The notes below the pieces were generated by a model. It did no database searches. It had not been told where the DNA came from and saw only the letters and a program-made list of their open reading frames with translations. The position numbers and the translations under genes were made by a program. This document shows, piece after piece, positions 33,564 through 41,274 of a stretch of 64,000 bases of DNA. The first letter of the stretch is position 1. Each line of letters begins with the position of its first letter. The DNA is from VRUE01 sp963697695 (GTDB taxonomy: Bacteria; Actinomycetota; Thermoleophilia; Solirubrobacterales; 70-9): positions 682,001 to 746,000 of the forward strand of contig OY969094.1 in assembly GCA_963697695.1 (NCBI GenBank), written 5' to 3'.

Positions 33564-34900
33564 CCCCCACCCAGACGACAGACAAGGGGATGGCAGAGCG
33601 CAGCATGGGCTTCGGCCTGCGTGCGCTCAACCGCCTCGCCGGGTCCGACCTGCTCGACCGGATCCGCATGCGCAAGCAGGTCGAGCGATTCCTATTCCAG
33701 GGGACCAAGAACGGGTTCCGCTCCGCCACCGTCGCCGGCCGCACCTTCAAGGCAGCCCAGCAGCTGGGCAAACCGGCGCGCCAGGCAAAGAGCAAGTCGA
33801 AGGGCCTCTTCGACGTCACGCCCGACGACGAGCAGCAGATGTTCCAGGAGGGCGGCCGCGCCTTCGCCGAGGAGAAGATCCGCCCGGCGGCGCTCGACGC
33901 GGACGCCGCTTGCGAGACCCCGAAGGAGCTACTCGACCAAGCCGCAGAGCTGGGAATCGACATGCTCGGCGTGCCCGAGGAGCTCGGCGGTGTCATGCAC
34001 GAGCAGTCGGCGGTGACCAGTGTGCTGATCGGCGAAGCGCTCGCCCATGGGGACATGGGGATCGCCTACGCCGCGCTCTCCCCCGGCGCCGTCGCCACCG
34101 CGATCGGCCTCTGGGGCAGCGCCGAGCAGGAGGCGACCTACCTGCCCGCCTTCACCGGTGAGGACGTGCCGGCCTCGGCGCTGGCGATCCTCGAGCCGCG
34201 GCCGCTCTTCGACCCGCTGCAGCTGGAGACGAAGGCGCGCAAGGACGGCGAGGAGTGGGTCCTCGACGGGACCAAGTCGCTGCTCGCCCGGGCCAAAGAG
34301 TGCGAGCTGTTCGTGATCGCGGCCGAGGCCGAGGGCATCGGTCCCGCGCTCTTCATAGTCGAGCCGGGGACCAAAGGGCTCTCGGTCGAAGCCGAGCCGG
34401 CGATGGGCCTGCGGCCCGCCGCCACCGGCCGCCTCCTGATCGAGGGCGCCCGCCTGCCGGCCACTGCCCTGCTGGGCGAGGGCAAGCCGGAGGACTACGT
34501 CGAGTGCATCAACCGCTCGCGGGTCGCCTGGTGCGGGCTCGCGGTCGGTACCTCACAGGCTGTACTCGACTACGTCAAGACCTACGTCAACGAGCGCACC
34601 GCCTTCGGCGAACCGATTTCCAACCGCCAGGCGGTCGCTTTCGCCGTCTCCGACATCGGCATCGAGACCGACGGGATGCGGCTGGCGACCTACCGGGCGG
34701 CGAGCCGTGCCGACCGCGGCGAGGACTTCGCCCGCGAGGCGGGGATCGCCCGCCGGCTCTGCGCCGCCAAGGGGATGCAGATCGGCTCCGAAGGAGTGCA
34801 GCTGCTCGGCGGCCATGGCTTCGTCAAGGAGCACCCGGTCGAGCGCTGGTACCGAGACCTCCGAGCTGCGGGCGTGATGGAGGGCGCCCTGCTCGTCTAG
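33560..34900 (+). CDS. acyl-CoA dehydrogenase family protein
   Basis: 446 residues from GTG at 33560 (GTGA overlap with the MaoC gene). A basic N-terminal extension of about 80 residues precedes the dehydrogenase domain (FDVTPDDEQQMFQEGGRAFAEE, LGIDMLGVPEELGGV). The flavin-side motif RTAFGEPISNRQAVAF and QLLGGHGFVKEHPVERWYRDLR are present. The last residues VMEGALLV replace the usual xxYEGTxxIQ, so the catalytic Glu may be retained while the helix after it is lost. It may form a mixed complex with the next gene's product. Confidence 0.85.
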   Translation: MTPTQTTDKGMAERSMGFGLRALNRLAGSDLLDRIRMRKQVERFLFQGTKNGFRSATVAGRTFKAAQQLGKPARQAKSKSKGLFDVTPDDEQQMFQEGGRAFAEEKIRPAALDADAACETPKELLDQAAELGIDMLGVPEELGGVMHEQSAVTSVLIGEALAHGDMGIAYAALSPGAVATAIGLWGSAEQEATYLPAFTGEDVPASALAILEPRPLFDPLQLETKARKDGEEWVLDGTKSLLARAKECELFVIAAEAEGIGPALFIVEPGTKGLSVEAEPAMGLRPAATGRLLIEGARLPATALLGEGKPEDYVECINRSRVAWCGLAVGTSQAVLDYVKTYVNERTAFGEPISNRQAVAFAVSDIGIETDGMRLATYRAASRADRGEDFAREAGIARRLCAAKGMQIGSEGVQLLGGHGFVKEHPVERWYRDLRAAGVMEGALLV

Positions 34901-34929
34901 GCGGCCCTCCGCCCGAGCGAAAGGCAACC

Positions 34930-36132
34930 ATGATCAACCTCGAGATACCGAAGAAGTTCAAGCCACTGGCCACCCAGGCCAACCAGGTCGCGACGGAGGT
35001 CTTCCGGCCGATCTCGCGCAAGTACGACGAAGCCGAGCACTCCTATCCCAAGGAGCTCGACATGCTCGCTTCGCTGATCGACGGGATGAACGAGGGCTCC
35101 GAGAGCGGCGCCGGCGCCGCCGGCGTGCGCCGCGAGAAGAGCGACGACGGCGAGAACCGCAACGGCTCCAATCTCTCCACCGTGCTCGGCATCATCGAGC
35201 TCTGCTGGGGCGACGTCGGCCTGCTGCTCTCGATGCCGCGCCAGGGCCTCGGCAACTCGGCGATCGCCTCGGTGGCGACCGAGGAGCAGCTCGAGCGCTA
35301 CGGGGGCAAGTGGGCAGCGATGGCGATCACCGAGCCGGAAGCCGGCTCGGACTCGGCCGCGATCCGCACCACCGCCGAGCTCGACGGCGACGAGTACGTG
35401 CTCAACGGCGAGAAGATCTTCGTCACCTCGGGCGACCGCGCCGACCTGATCGTGGTCTGGGCGAGCCTCGACCGCTCGAAAGGCCGGGCGGCGATCAAGT
35501 CGTTCATCGTCGAGCGCGACAACCCGGGGCTGAAGCTCGACCGGCTCGAGCACAAGCTCGGGATCCGTGCCTCCGACACCGCCAACTTCACCCTGCAGGA
35601 CTGCCGGGTGCCGAAGGAGGCGCTGCTCGGCGATCCGGAGGTGAAGGAGAAGGGCTTCGCCGGCGTGATGGAAACCTTCGACAACACGCGGCCGCTGGTC
35701 GCCGCAATGGCGGTCGGTGTCGCCCGCGCCTCGCTGGAAGAGACGCGCAAGCGGCTCGCCGAGGCCGGGGTCGAGGTCGACTACTCCGTCCCCGCCCTCT
35801 CCCAGCACGCCGCGGCGGCGCGATTCCTCGAAATGGAGGCCGACTACGAGGCCTCCTGGCTGCTGACCCTGCAGGCCGCCTGGATGGCCGACAACAGCAA
35901 GCCCAACTCGCTGCAGGCCTCGATGGCGAAGGCGAAGGCGGGACGAACCTGCGTCGACGTCGCCCTCGGCTGCGTCGAGCTCTGCGGCAGCGTCGGCTAC
36001 GGCGAGAATGAGCTGCTCGAGAAGTGGGCGCGCGACGCCAAGATCCTCGACATCTTCGAGGGGACGCAGCAGATTCAGCTGCTGATCGTGGCGCGGCAGT
36101 TGCTGGGGAAGAACTCCTCTGAACTGAGGTAG
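34930..36132 (+). CDS. acyl-CoA dehydrogenase
   Basis: 400 residues. Family blocks are complete: AITEPEAGSDSAAIRTTAE for flavin binding, NGEKIFVTSGDRAD, LEHKLGIRASDTANFTLQDCRVP, and DIFEGTQQIQLLIVARQLLG with the catalytic Glu. It oxidises acyl-CoA to 2-enoyl-CoA, feeding the MaoC hydratase encoded three genes upstream. It starts 29 bases after the preceding dehydrogenase gene. A long imperfect hairpin begins six bases after its stop and probably ends the transcript or processes it. Confidence 0.92.
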   Translation: MINLEIPKKFKPLATQANQVATEVFRPISRKYDEAEHSYPKELDMLASLIDGMNEGSESGAGAAGVRREKSDDGENRNGSNLSTVLGIIELCWGDVGLLLSMPRQGLGNSAIASVATEEQLERYGGKWAAMAITEPEAGSDSAAIRTTAELDGDEYVLNGEKIFVTSGDRADLIVVWASLDRSKGRAAIKSFIVERDNPGLKLDRLEHKLGIRASDTANFTLQDCRVPKEALLGDPEVKEKGFAGVMETFDNTRPLVAAMAVGVARASLEETRKRLAEAGVEVDYSVPALSQHAAAARFLEMEADYEASWLLTLQAAWMADNSKPNSLQASMAKAKAGRTCVDVALGCVELCGSVGYGENELLEKWARDAKILDIFEGTQQIQLLIVARQLLGKNSSELR

Positions 36133-36137
36133 GAGGC

Positions 36138-36235
36138 GGCGGGGGTGCCCCTCTCCCGGAGGCCGTCGCGCAGCTGGGGCGGCCGCTTGGGCTCTGGCCT
36201 TGGCGCAGAGCCTCCTGGAGAGGGTCACCCCCGCC
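36138..36235. terminator. long hairpin (E4) after the acyl-CoA dehydrogenase gene
   Basis: 36138-36156 and 36217-36235 pair at 18 of 19 positions, with an inner stem GGAGGC/GCCTCC. It begins directly after the stop codon. It lacks the conserved strings of elements E1-E3, so it is placed apart from them. Confidence 0.55.
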
Positions 36236-36323
36236 ACTTCGAACGCGTTCGGGGAGAGCTTCCGGGAAGAGCCGCTCCACTTGCTCCCTGAGCTTCTTTC
36301 TCTCTTCCGGCAGACTGGCGCGC

Positions 36324-37772
36324 GTGAACTTCATTGAGGACGTGGTCGAAGGGTTTCCGTTTGCGCGGCCGGCGTTGATCGAGGTGGATGCCAATGGCGA
36401 GCGGCGGGTGCATCACTTCGGGGAGCTGTTCGCTCGCTCGGCGGGGCTCTCCGGCGCCTTTGCTGCGCGTGGCGTGAAGCGCGGGGACGTGGTGATGACT
36501 CTGGTCGGGAGCAGGGTCGAGTGGGTGCTTTCGATGCTGGCCTGCTGGCGGATGGGGGCGGTCGTGCTGCCCTGCAATACGCAGCTGCGGCGCAAGGATC
36601 TCGAGCTGCGCGCGGCAGCGGCGGATCCGAAGCTCGTCGTCGGGGAGGCGCGCTACCTGGGTGAGCTGCCTGACGGCCTCCCTTATATGGACATGGACGA
36701 CCTGGCGCGGGTCTTCGACGAGGACTTGGCCCAGGAGACGCCGGCGTCGGTCGAGGACCTCGGCCCAGGCGACCCCGCCGCGATCGTCTTCACCTCGGGC
36801 ACGACCGGCGAGCCGCGCGGCGTCGTCTACCCGCAGCGCTACCTGCTCGGCCAGCGCCTGCAGGCCGAGCACTGGTTCGGCGCCCGCGAGGGCGACGTCG
36901 CCTGGTGCACGGCTGCCCCCGGCTGGGCCAAGTCGGCCCGCAACGCCTTCATCGCTCCCTGGCTGTGCGGGGCTGTCGCCGTCCTCCACGACGGACGCTT
37001 CGACCCGGCCGAGCGCCTGCGCCTCTGTGAGGAGCTCGGCGTAAACGTGCTCTGCCAGGCGCCGACCGAGTACCGGATACTGGCCAAGCGGACCGAGCTG
37101 GCGCCGATCCCCTCGCTGCGGCGCCTGGTTTCCGCCGGCGAGCCGATGGAGCCGGAGGCGATCCGCCTCTTCAGGGAACACATGGGCCTGCCGATCGGCG
37201 ACGGCTACGGCCAGACCGAGACCGGCGCCGTCTGCGGCATGCGCCCCGACGAGGACGACCCCGCACGCGACGGCTCGATGGGCAAACCGCTGCCCGGCCT
37301 CGAGACCCGGATCGCCGACGGCGAACTGCAGCTCCACACAGCCTCCTCCCCCACCTTCTTCGACCGCTATCTCGACGGCGAGCGCTTCGCGGGCGAGTGG
37401 TGGCCGACAGGAGACCGCGTGCGCGAGGGCGAGGACGGCTACCTCTGGTTCGAGGGGCGCTCCGACGACCTGATCCTCTCCTCCGGCTACCGGATCGGCC
37501 CCTTCGAGGTGGAGTCGGCGCTAGTCTCGCACCCGGCGGTCGCCGAGGCGGCGGCGGTCGCCGCCCCGGACCCCGAGCGCGGCGCCGTCGTCCGCGCGAT
37601 CGTCGTCCTGCGCGACGACAGCGACCCCTCAGAGCAGCTCGCCCGAGAGCTGCAGGAGCACGTCAAGGCCCAAACGGCGCCCTACAAGTACCCGCGCATA
37701 GTCGAGTTCGCCGCCGAGTTGCCGAAGACGACCAGCGGCAAGATCAGGCGCGCCCAGCTGCGGCAGGGGTAA
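36324..37772 (+). CDS. acyl-CoA synthetase (AMP-forming), medium-chain type
   Basis: 482 residues from GTG. The adenylate-forming motifs are present: IVFTSGTTGEPRGVVY (P-loop), GYGQTETGAVCG, TGDRVREGEDGYLWFEGRSDDLI, and the catalytic lysine in ELPKTTSGKIRRAQL. GWAKSARNAFIAPW and YRIGPFEVES resemble medium-chain acyl-CoA synthetases (ACSM-like). It activates a carboxylic acid to acyl-CoA for the dehydrogenases upstream. A 190-base gap with a strong hairpin separates it from them, so it may have its own promoter. Confidence 0.92.
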   Translation: MNFIEDVVEGFPFARPALIEVDANGERRVHHFGELFARSAGLSGAFAARGVKRGDVVMTLVGSRVEWVLSMLACWRMGAVVLPCNTQLRRKDLELRAAAADPKLVVGEARYLGELPDGLPYMDMDDLARVFDEDLAQETPASVEDLGPGDPAAIVFTSGTTGEPRGVVYPQRYLLGQRLQAEHWFGAREGDVAWCTAAPGWAKSARNAFIAPWLCGAVAVLHDGRFDPAERLRLCEELGVNVLCQAPTEYRILAKRTELAPIPSLRRLVSAGEPMEPEAIRLFREHMGLPIGDGYGQTETGAVCGMRPDEDDPARDGSMGKPLPGLETRIADGELQLHTASSPTFFDRYLDGERFAGEWWPTGDRVREGEDGYLWFEGRSDDLILSSGYRIGPFEVESALVSHPAVAEAAAVAAPDPERGAVVRAIVVLRDDSDPSEQLARELQEHVKAQTAPYKYPRIVEFAAELPKTTSGKIRRAQLRQG

Positions 37773-37781
37773 CCTGACGTC

Positions 37782-38288
37782 ATGGCCACTCAGAGCGAGG
37801 TCACCGACGTCGCAGCTGTCGCCCGTGCCTACTTCGAAACGGTCGCCAGGCGCGACCTCGATGCGATGACCGAGTTCTACGAGCCGGGCGGGATCGGCGA
37901 GATCCACGGCCTGGTCAGCCTGCAGGTGCCGGACAGCTACAGGCAGTGGTTCGGGGCGCTCTTCGCCGCCTTCCCCGACTTCCGCTTCGAGATCCTCGAC
38001 GTGATGGCAAACGACGAGAAGGCGGCGGTGCGCTGGCGCGCCACCGGCACCTTCAGCGGCTCGGCCCGCTTCGAAGGCCTGGATCCCAACGGCGCCAAGG
38101 TCGACGTCCAGGGCTGCGACGTGCTGACCATCCGCAGCGGCCGCATCCAGCACAACGACGCCTACATGAACGGGGCCGAGATGGCACGGCAGCTCGGTGC
38201 CCTGCCGCCGAGCGGCTCCGCAGCCGAACGAGCCACCACCGCCGCCCTCAACCTGAAGACTCGCTTGACGAAGGCGATCCGCCGCTAG
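37782..38288 (+). CDS. SnoaL-like / NTF2-fold protein
   Basis: 168 residues. VARAYFETVARRDLDAMTEFY and WFGALFAAFPDFRFEILDVMANDEKAAVRWRATG are typical of SnoaL-like polyketide-cyclase-fold proteins (small cone-shaped alpha/beta barrels). Members bind or isomerise small hydrophobic molecules; the actual role here is unknown. It follows the acyl-CoA synthetase by nine bases and precedes an aminotransferase gene by ten, so it probably shares their transcript. No signal peptide. Confidence 0.78.
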   Translation: MATQSEVTDVAAVARAYFETVARRDLDAMTEFYEPGGIGEIHGLVSLQVPDSYRQWFGALFAAFPDFRFEILDVMANDEKAAVRWRATGTFSGSARFEGLDPNGAKVDVQGCDVLTIRSGRIQHNDAYMNGAEMARQLGALPPSGSAAERATTAALNLKTRLTKAIRR

Positions 38289-38298
38289 GCTTGCCCTG

Positions 38299-39663
38299 GT
38301 GGAGCAGATCGACCGCAAGCGAGTAGCGGCGCTGACAGAGGCACAGCAGGAGCTCCACCGCAACCGCACCGGCGAGTCGGCCAAGACCTACGAGCGGGCG
38401 GTGAAGGTGATGCCGAACGGCGTCCCCTCCTCCTTCCAGGTCAACGACCCCTGGCCCGTCTACATCGAGCGCGGCCAGGGCAGCCATGTCTGGGACGTCG
38501 ACGGCAACGAGTACGTCGACTTCCACAACGGCTTCGGCGTGATGTGCATCGGCCACGCCAATCCCGAGGTCGGCGCCGCGGTCAAGGCCAGGATCGACGA
38601 AGGCACTCATTTCGCCGCCCCCACCGATGGCTCGATCGCCGTCGCCGAGGAGCTGACACGGCGCTTCGGCCTGACCCAGTGGCGCTTCACCAACTCCGGC
38701 ACCGAGTCGACGATGGATGCCGTCCACCTCGCCCGCGGCGCCACCGGCCGCGACACGATCCTCAAGATCGAGGGCTCCTACCACGGCCATCACGACAGCG
38801 TCATGGTCTCCGTCTACCCGCCGCTGGAGGCGCTCGGCGCCCGCGACGACCCGGTCAGCGTTCCCTACGGCGCCGGTACCCCGCGAGCGCTGACGGAACT
38901 GACCCGCGCCGTCCCCTTCAACGACGCGGGCGCTCTGGAGAGCGTGCTGGAGAAGATCGGCGAGCAGGTCGCCGGGCTGATCATGGAGCCGGCGATGATG
39001 AACATCAACATCATCCCGCCGCGCGAGGGCTACCTGGAGCGCGTCCGCGAGCTCACCGCTCGCCACGGCGTCAAGCTGATCTTCGACGAGGTGAAGACCG
39101 GCTGCACGATCTCCGCCGGCGGCGCCACCGCCCGCTTCGGCGTCGTCCCCGACGTGATCACCCTGGCCAAGGCCAGCTGCGGCGGCTACCCCGGCGGGGC
39201 GATCGGCATGAGCGAGGAGCTGGCGGCGATCGTCGCCGACGGCACGGTGAAGCAGTACGGGACCTTCAACGGCAACCCGCTGGTGATGGCCGCGGCCGAG
39301 GCGACCCTCACCGAGGTCCTCACCGACGACGCCTACGAACGCTTCGAGGCGACCAACCGGCGCCTGCTCGACGGCTGCCGGCAGATCATCGACTCCTACG
39401 GCCTGCCCGCCTACACCGAGGGTCTGGGCGCCAAGGGCTGCGTGATCTTCTCTCCGCAGCGGATGTACGAGTACCGCGACTACCTGACCGAGGTCGACGA
39501 AGAGCTCTCCACCCTCGCCTGGCTCTACCACATGAACCACGGCATCTTCATGACGCCGGGCGTGGAGGAGGAGTGGACCCTCTCGATCGCCCACTCCGAC
39601 GAGGACCTGCGGCGCTACCTGGACGCATTCGAGACCTTCGCCCGCGACATCACCGCGGGCTAG
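38299..39663 (+). CDS. class III aminotransferase, glutamate-1-semialdehyde aminomutase-like
   Basis: 454 residues from GTG. Class III PLP motifs are clear: NSGTESTMDAVHLARGATGR, GSYHGHHDS, the cofactor-binding Asp in LIFDEVKTG, and the Schiff-base Lys in ITLAKASCGGYPGGAIG. The closest resemblance is to glutamate-1-semialdehyde aminomutase-like enzymes, but the context (no haem genes) makes HemL itself unlikely; an amine or amino-acid transaminase is more probable. Stop codon overlaps the left arm of a palindrome at 39663-39712. Confidence 0.85.
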   Translation: MEQIDRKRVAALTEAQQELHRNRTGESAKTYERAVKVMPNGVPSSFQVNDPWPVYIERGQGSHVWDVDGNEYVDFHNGFGVMCIGHANPEVGAAVKARIDEGTHFAAPTDGSIAVAEELTRRFGLTQWRFTNSGTESTMDAVHLARGATGRDTILKIEGSYHGHHDSVMVSVYPPLEALGARDDPVSVPYGAGTPRALTELTRAVPFNDAGALESVLEKIGEQVAGLIMEPAMMNINIIPPREGYLERVRELTARHGVKLIFDEVKTGCTISAGGATARFGVVPDVITLAKASCGGYPGGAIGMSEELAAIVADGTVKQYGTFNGNPLVMAAAEATLTEVLTDDAYERFEATNRRLLDGCRQIIDSYGLPAYTEGLGAKGCVIFSPQRMYEYRDYLTEVDEELSTLAWLYHMNHGIFMTPGVEEEWTLSIAHSDEDLRRYLDAFETFARDITAG

Positions 39664-39712
39664 ACGTGCCTCTTTTTAAGCACCCATAGGGGCACATAAC
39701 CAACGGCACGTC
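39663..39712. terminator. palindrome between convergent genes
   Basis: GACGTGCC (39663-39670, overlapping the TAG stop) pairs with GGCACGTC (39705-39712); CTCTTTTTAAG lies inside. It separates the aminotransferase gene from the convergent GGDEF-EAL gene and probably terminates both. Confidence 0.55.
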
Positions 39713-39732
39713 ACGCCAGCCGGCGGCGGGAG

Positions 39733-41172
39733 TCAGGCCGCGAGCGCCTCGGCGACCGCTACCGGCTTGCCCAGGTGGTAGCCCTGGGCGAGGTCGACGC
39801 CGTACTCGCGCAGCATCTGCGCGGTGATGTCGTCCTGGACGTACTCGGCGATCGTCGTCTTGCCCAGGCCGCGAGCGATCTGGACGATCGCCTGCACTGT
39901 GAGCTGGTCGGCGTCGCTGTTCGGCATGTCGCGAATGAAGGCACCGTCGATCTTGATCAGGTCGAAGGGGATCTTGCGCAGGTAGTGGAAGGGCCCGAAG
40001 CCGGCGCCGTAGTCGTCGATCGCAACCTGGCAGCCGAATTCGGTCAAGCGGTCGGCGAAACCAGCCGCCGCGTCGTAGTCGTTGACCCGGGCAGACTCGG
40101 TGATCTCGAAGGTGCAGCGCGAGGGATCTGCCTCGCCCTCGTCGAGGCGTCGCTCGATGAACTCGATCACCGAGACGTCGATGAGCGAAGCGCCGGAGAG
40201 GTTTACGTGCAGCGAGACAGGCTTGCCGCTGCGCTCGCGCTCCGCAAGCAGCTCCAGCGCCTGCGCCACGACCCAGCGGTCAAGCTCCTGCACCATCCCG
40301 GAACGCTCGGCGACCTCGATGAAGGAGGCGGCCGGCAGCAACTCGCCGTCGTCGCCGGTCATCCGCAGCAGCAGCTCGTAGCGCTCGATCCCGCCGGAGG
40401 CGAGGCTGCGGATCGGCTGTGTGTGAAGACTGAGGCGGTCGTTGGTGAGCGCGTCGCGAATCCGTGCGGCGGTGGTCAGCTGGCGATGCTGGCGATGGCT
40501 GGGCTGATCGGGATCCCGGAAGAGCGCGATCTGGTTGCGCCCCTCTTCCTTCGCCCGGTACATCGCCTGGTCGGCGGCGACGAGCACCGCCTCGCTGCCG
40601 ATGTCCCGCTCGCTGCCGAACATCGTGATGCCGACGCTGATCGTCGCCCCCTCTGCATCTGGGACCGGAGCCGCTCTCTCGGCGACCTCGGCGCGCAGGT
40701 CCTCTCCCAGCTGCAGGGCACCGGCGGTGTCGGTTTGCGGCATCAGCACCGCGAACTCGTCACCGGAGAGGCGGGCAACGATGTCGGTGGCCCGCACGCG
40801 CTCGCGCAGGATTCCCGCAACCTGGCGCAGCAGGTTGTCGCCGGCGTGATGGCCAAGCGAATCGTTGATTCCCTTGAGGCCGTCGATGTCGATGATCATC
40901 ACCGCGCCCTGACCGCCGTAACGGGCACTGAATGAGACGTACTGGTCGAGCTCGGCGCGGAAGCGACGGCGGTCGAGCAGCCCGGTCAGCGAGTCGTGGT
41001 CGGCGAGGTAGCGCAGCTCGGCCTCGGTCTTCTCGGCCCTGAGAAGAGCAGCCAAGATGACCTCGCGGTCCTCGGAATCGAGTTTCCCGAGCACCGTTTC
41101 GAGGGCAGGATCATGCTGTGAGAGAGACTTCTCGATTGCCACCACGGTGAAGGTAAACCTTTCCGCTACCAA
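39733..41172 (-). CDS. GGDEF-EAL protein (c-di-GMP synthesis and breakdown)
   Basis: 479 residues. Residues ~50-210 are a GGDEF domain with the variant active site SGDEF (136-140) and an intact inhibitory I-site RATD five residues before it. Residues ~230-479 are an EAL domain: YELLLRM in place of EAL, NLSG, FEITES, IDDYGAGFG, LIKIDGAFI, IAEYVQD and AQGYHLGKP, so the metal and catalytic acidic residues look present. No membrane span or PAS domain; the first 45 residues are of unknown type. It may act mainly as a phosphodiesterase with the GGDEF half regulatory, but both activities are possible. Confidence 0.92.
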   Translation of the reverse strand: MVAERFTFTVVAIEKSLSQHDPALETVLGKLDSEDREVILAALLRAEKTEAELRYLADHDSLTGLLDRRRFRAELDQYVSFSARYGGQGAVMIIDIDGLKGINDSLGHHAGDNLLRQVAGILRERVRATDIVARLSGDEFAVLMPQTDTAGALQLGEDLRAEVAERAAPVPDAEGATISVGITMFGSERDIGSEAVLVAADQAMYRAKEEGRNQIALFRDPDQPSHRQHRQLTTAARIRDALTNDRLSLHTQPIRSLASGGIERYELLLRMTGDDGELLPAASFIEVAERSGMVQELDRWVVAQALELLAERERSGKPVSLHVNLSGASLIDVSVIEFIERRLDEGEADPSRCTFEITESARVNDYDAAAGFADRLTEFGCQVAIDDYGAGFGPFHYLRKIPFDLIKIDGAFIRDMPNSDADQLTVQAIVQIARGLGKTTIAEYVQDDITAQMLREYGVDLAQGYHLGKPVAVAEALAA

Positions 41173-41274
41173 CCGGATCGCGGCTCAGGCGTGAGGGCCA
41201 GATTGCATCCGAATATCAGTCACACGGCCCTCCCGAAAAGTGAGCGTCCAAGTGTCCGCGGGTAGTGTCAGGCC

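Noticed and set aside
36138..36235. E4 as a fourth member of the E1-E3 family
   Set aside because: Neither AAGGACGCAGGG nor CCGAGGAC occurs in it on either strand.
38299..39663. HemL (glutamate-1-semialdehyde aminomutase) proper
   Set aside because: The sequence is of that superfamily, but there are no haem genes nearby and class III aminotransferases of many specificities look alike.
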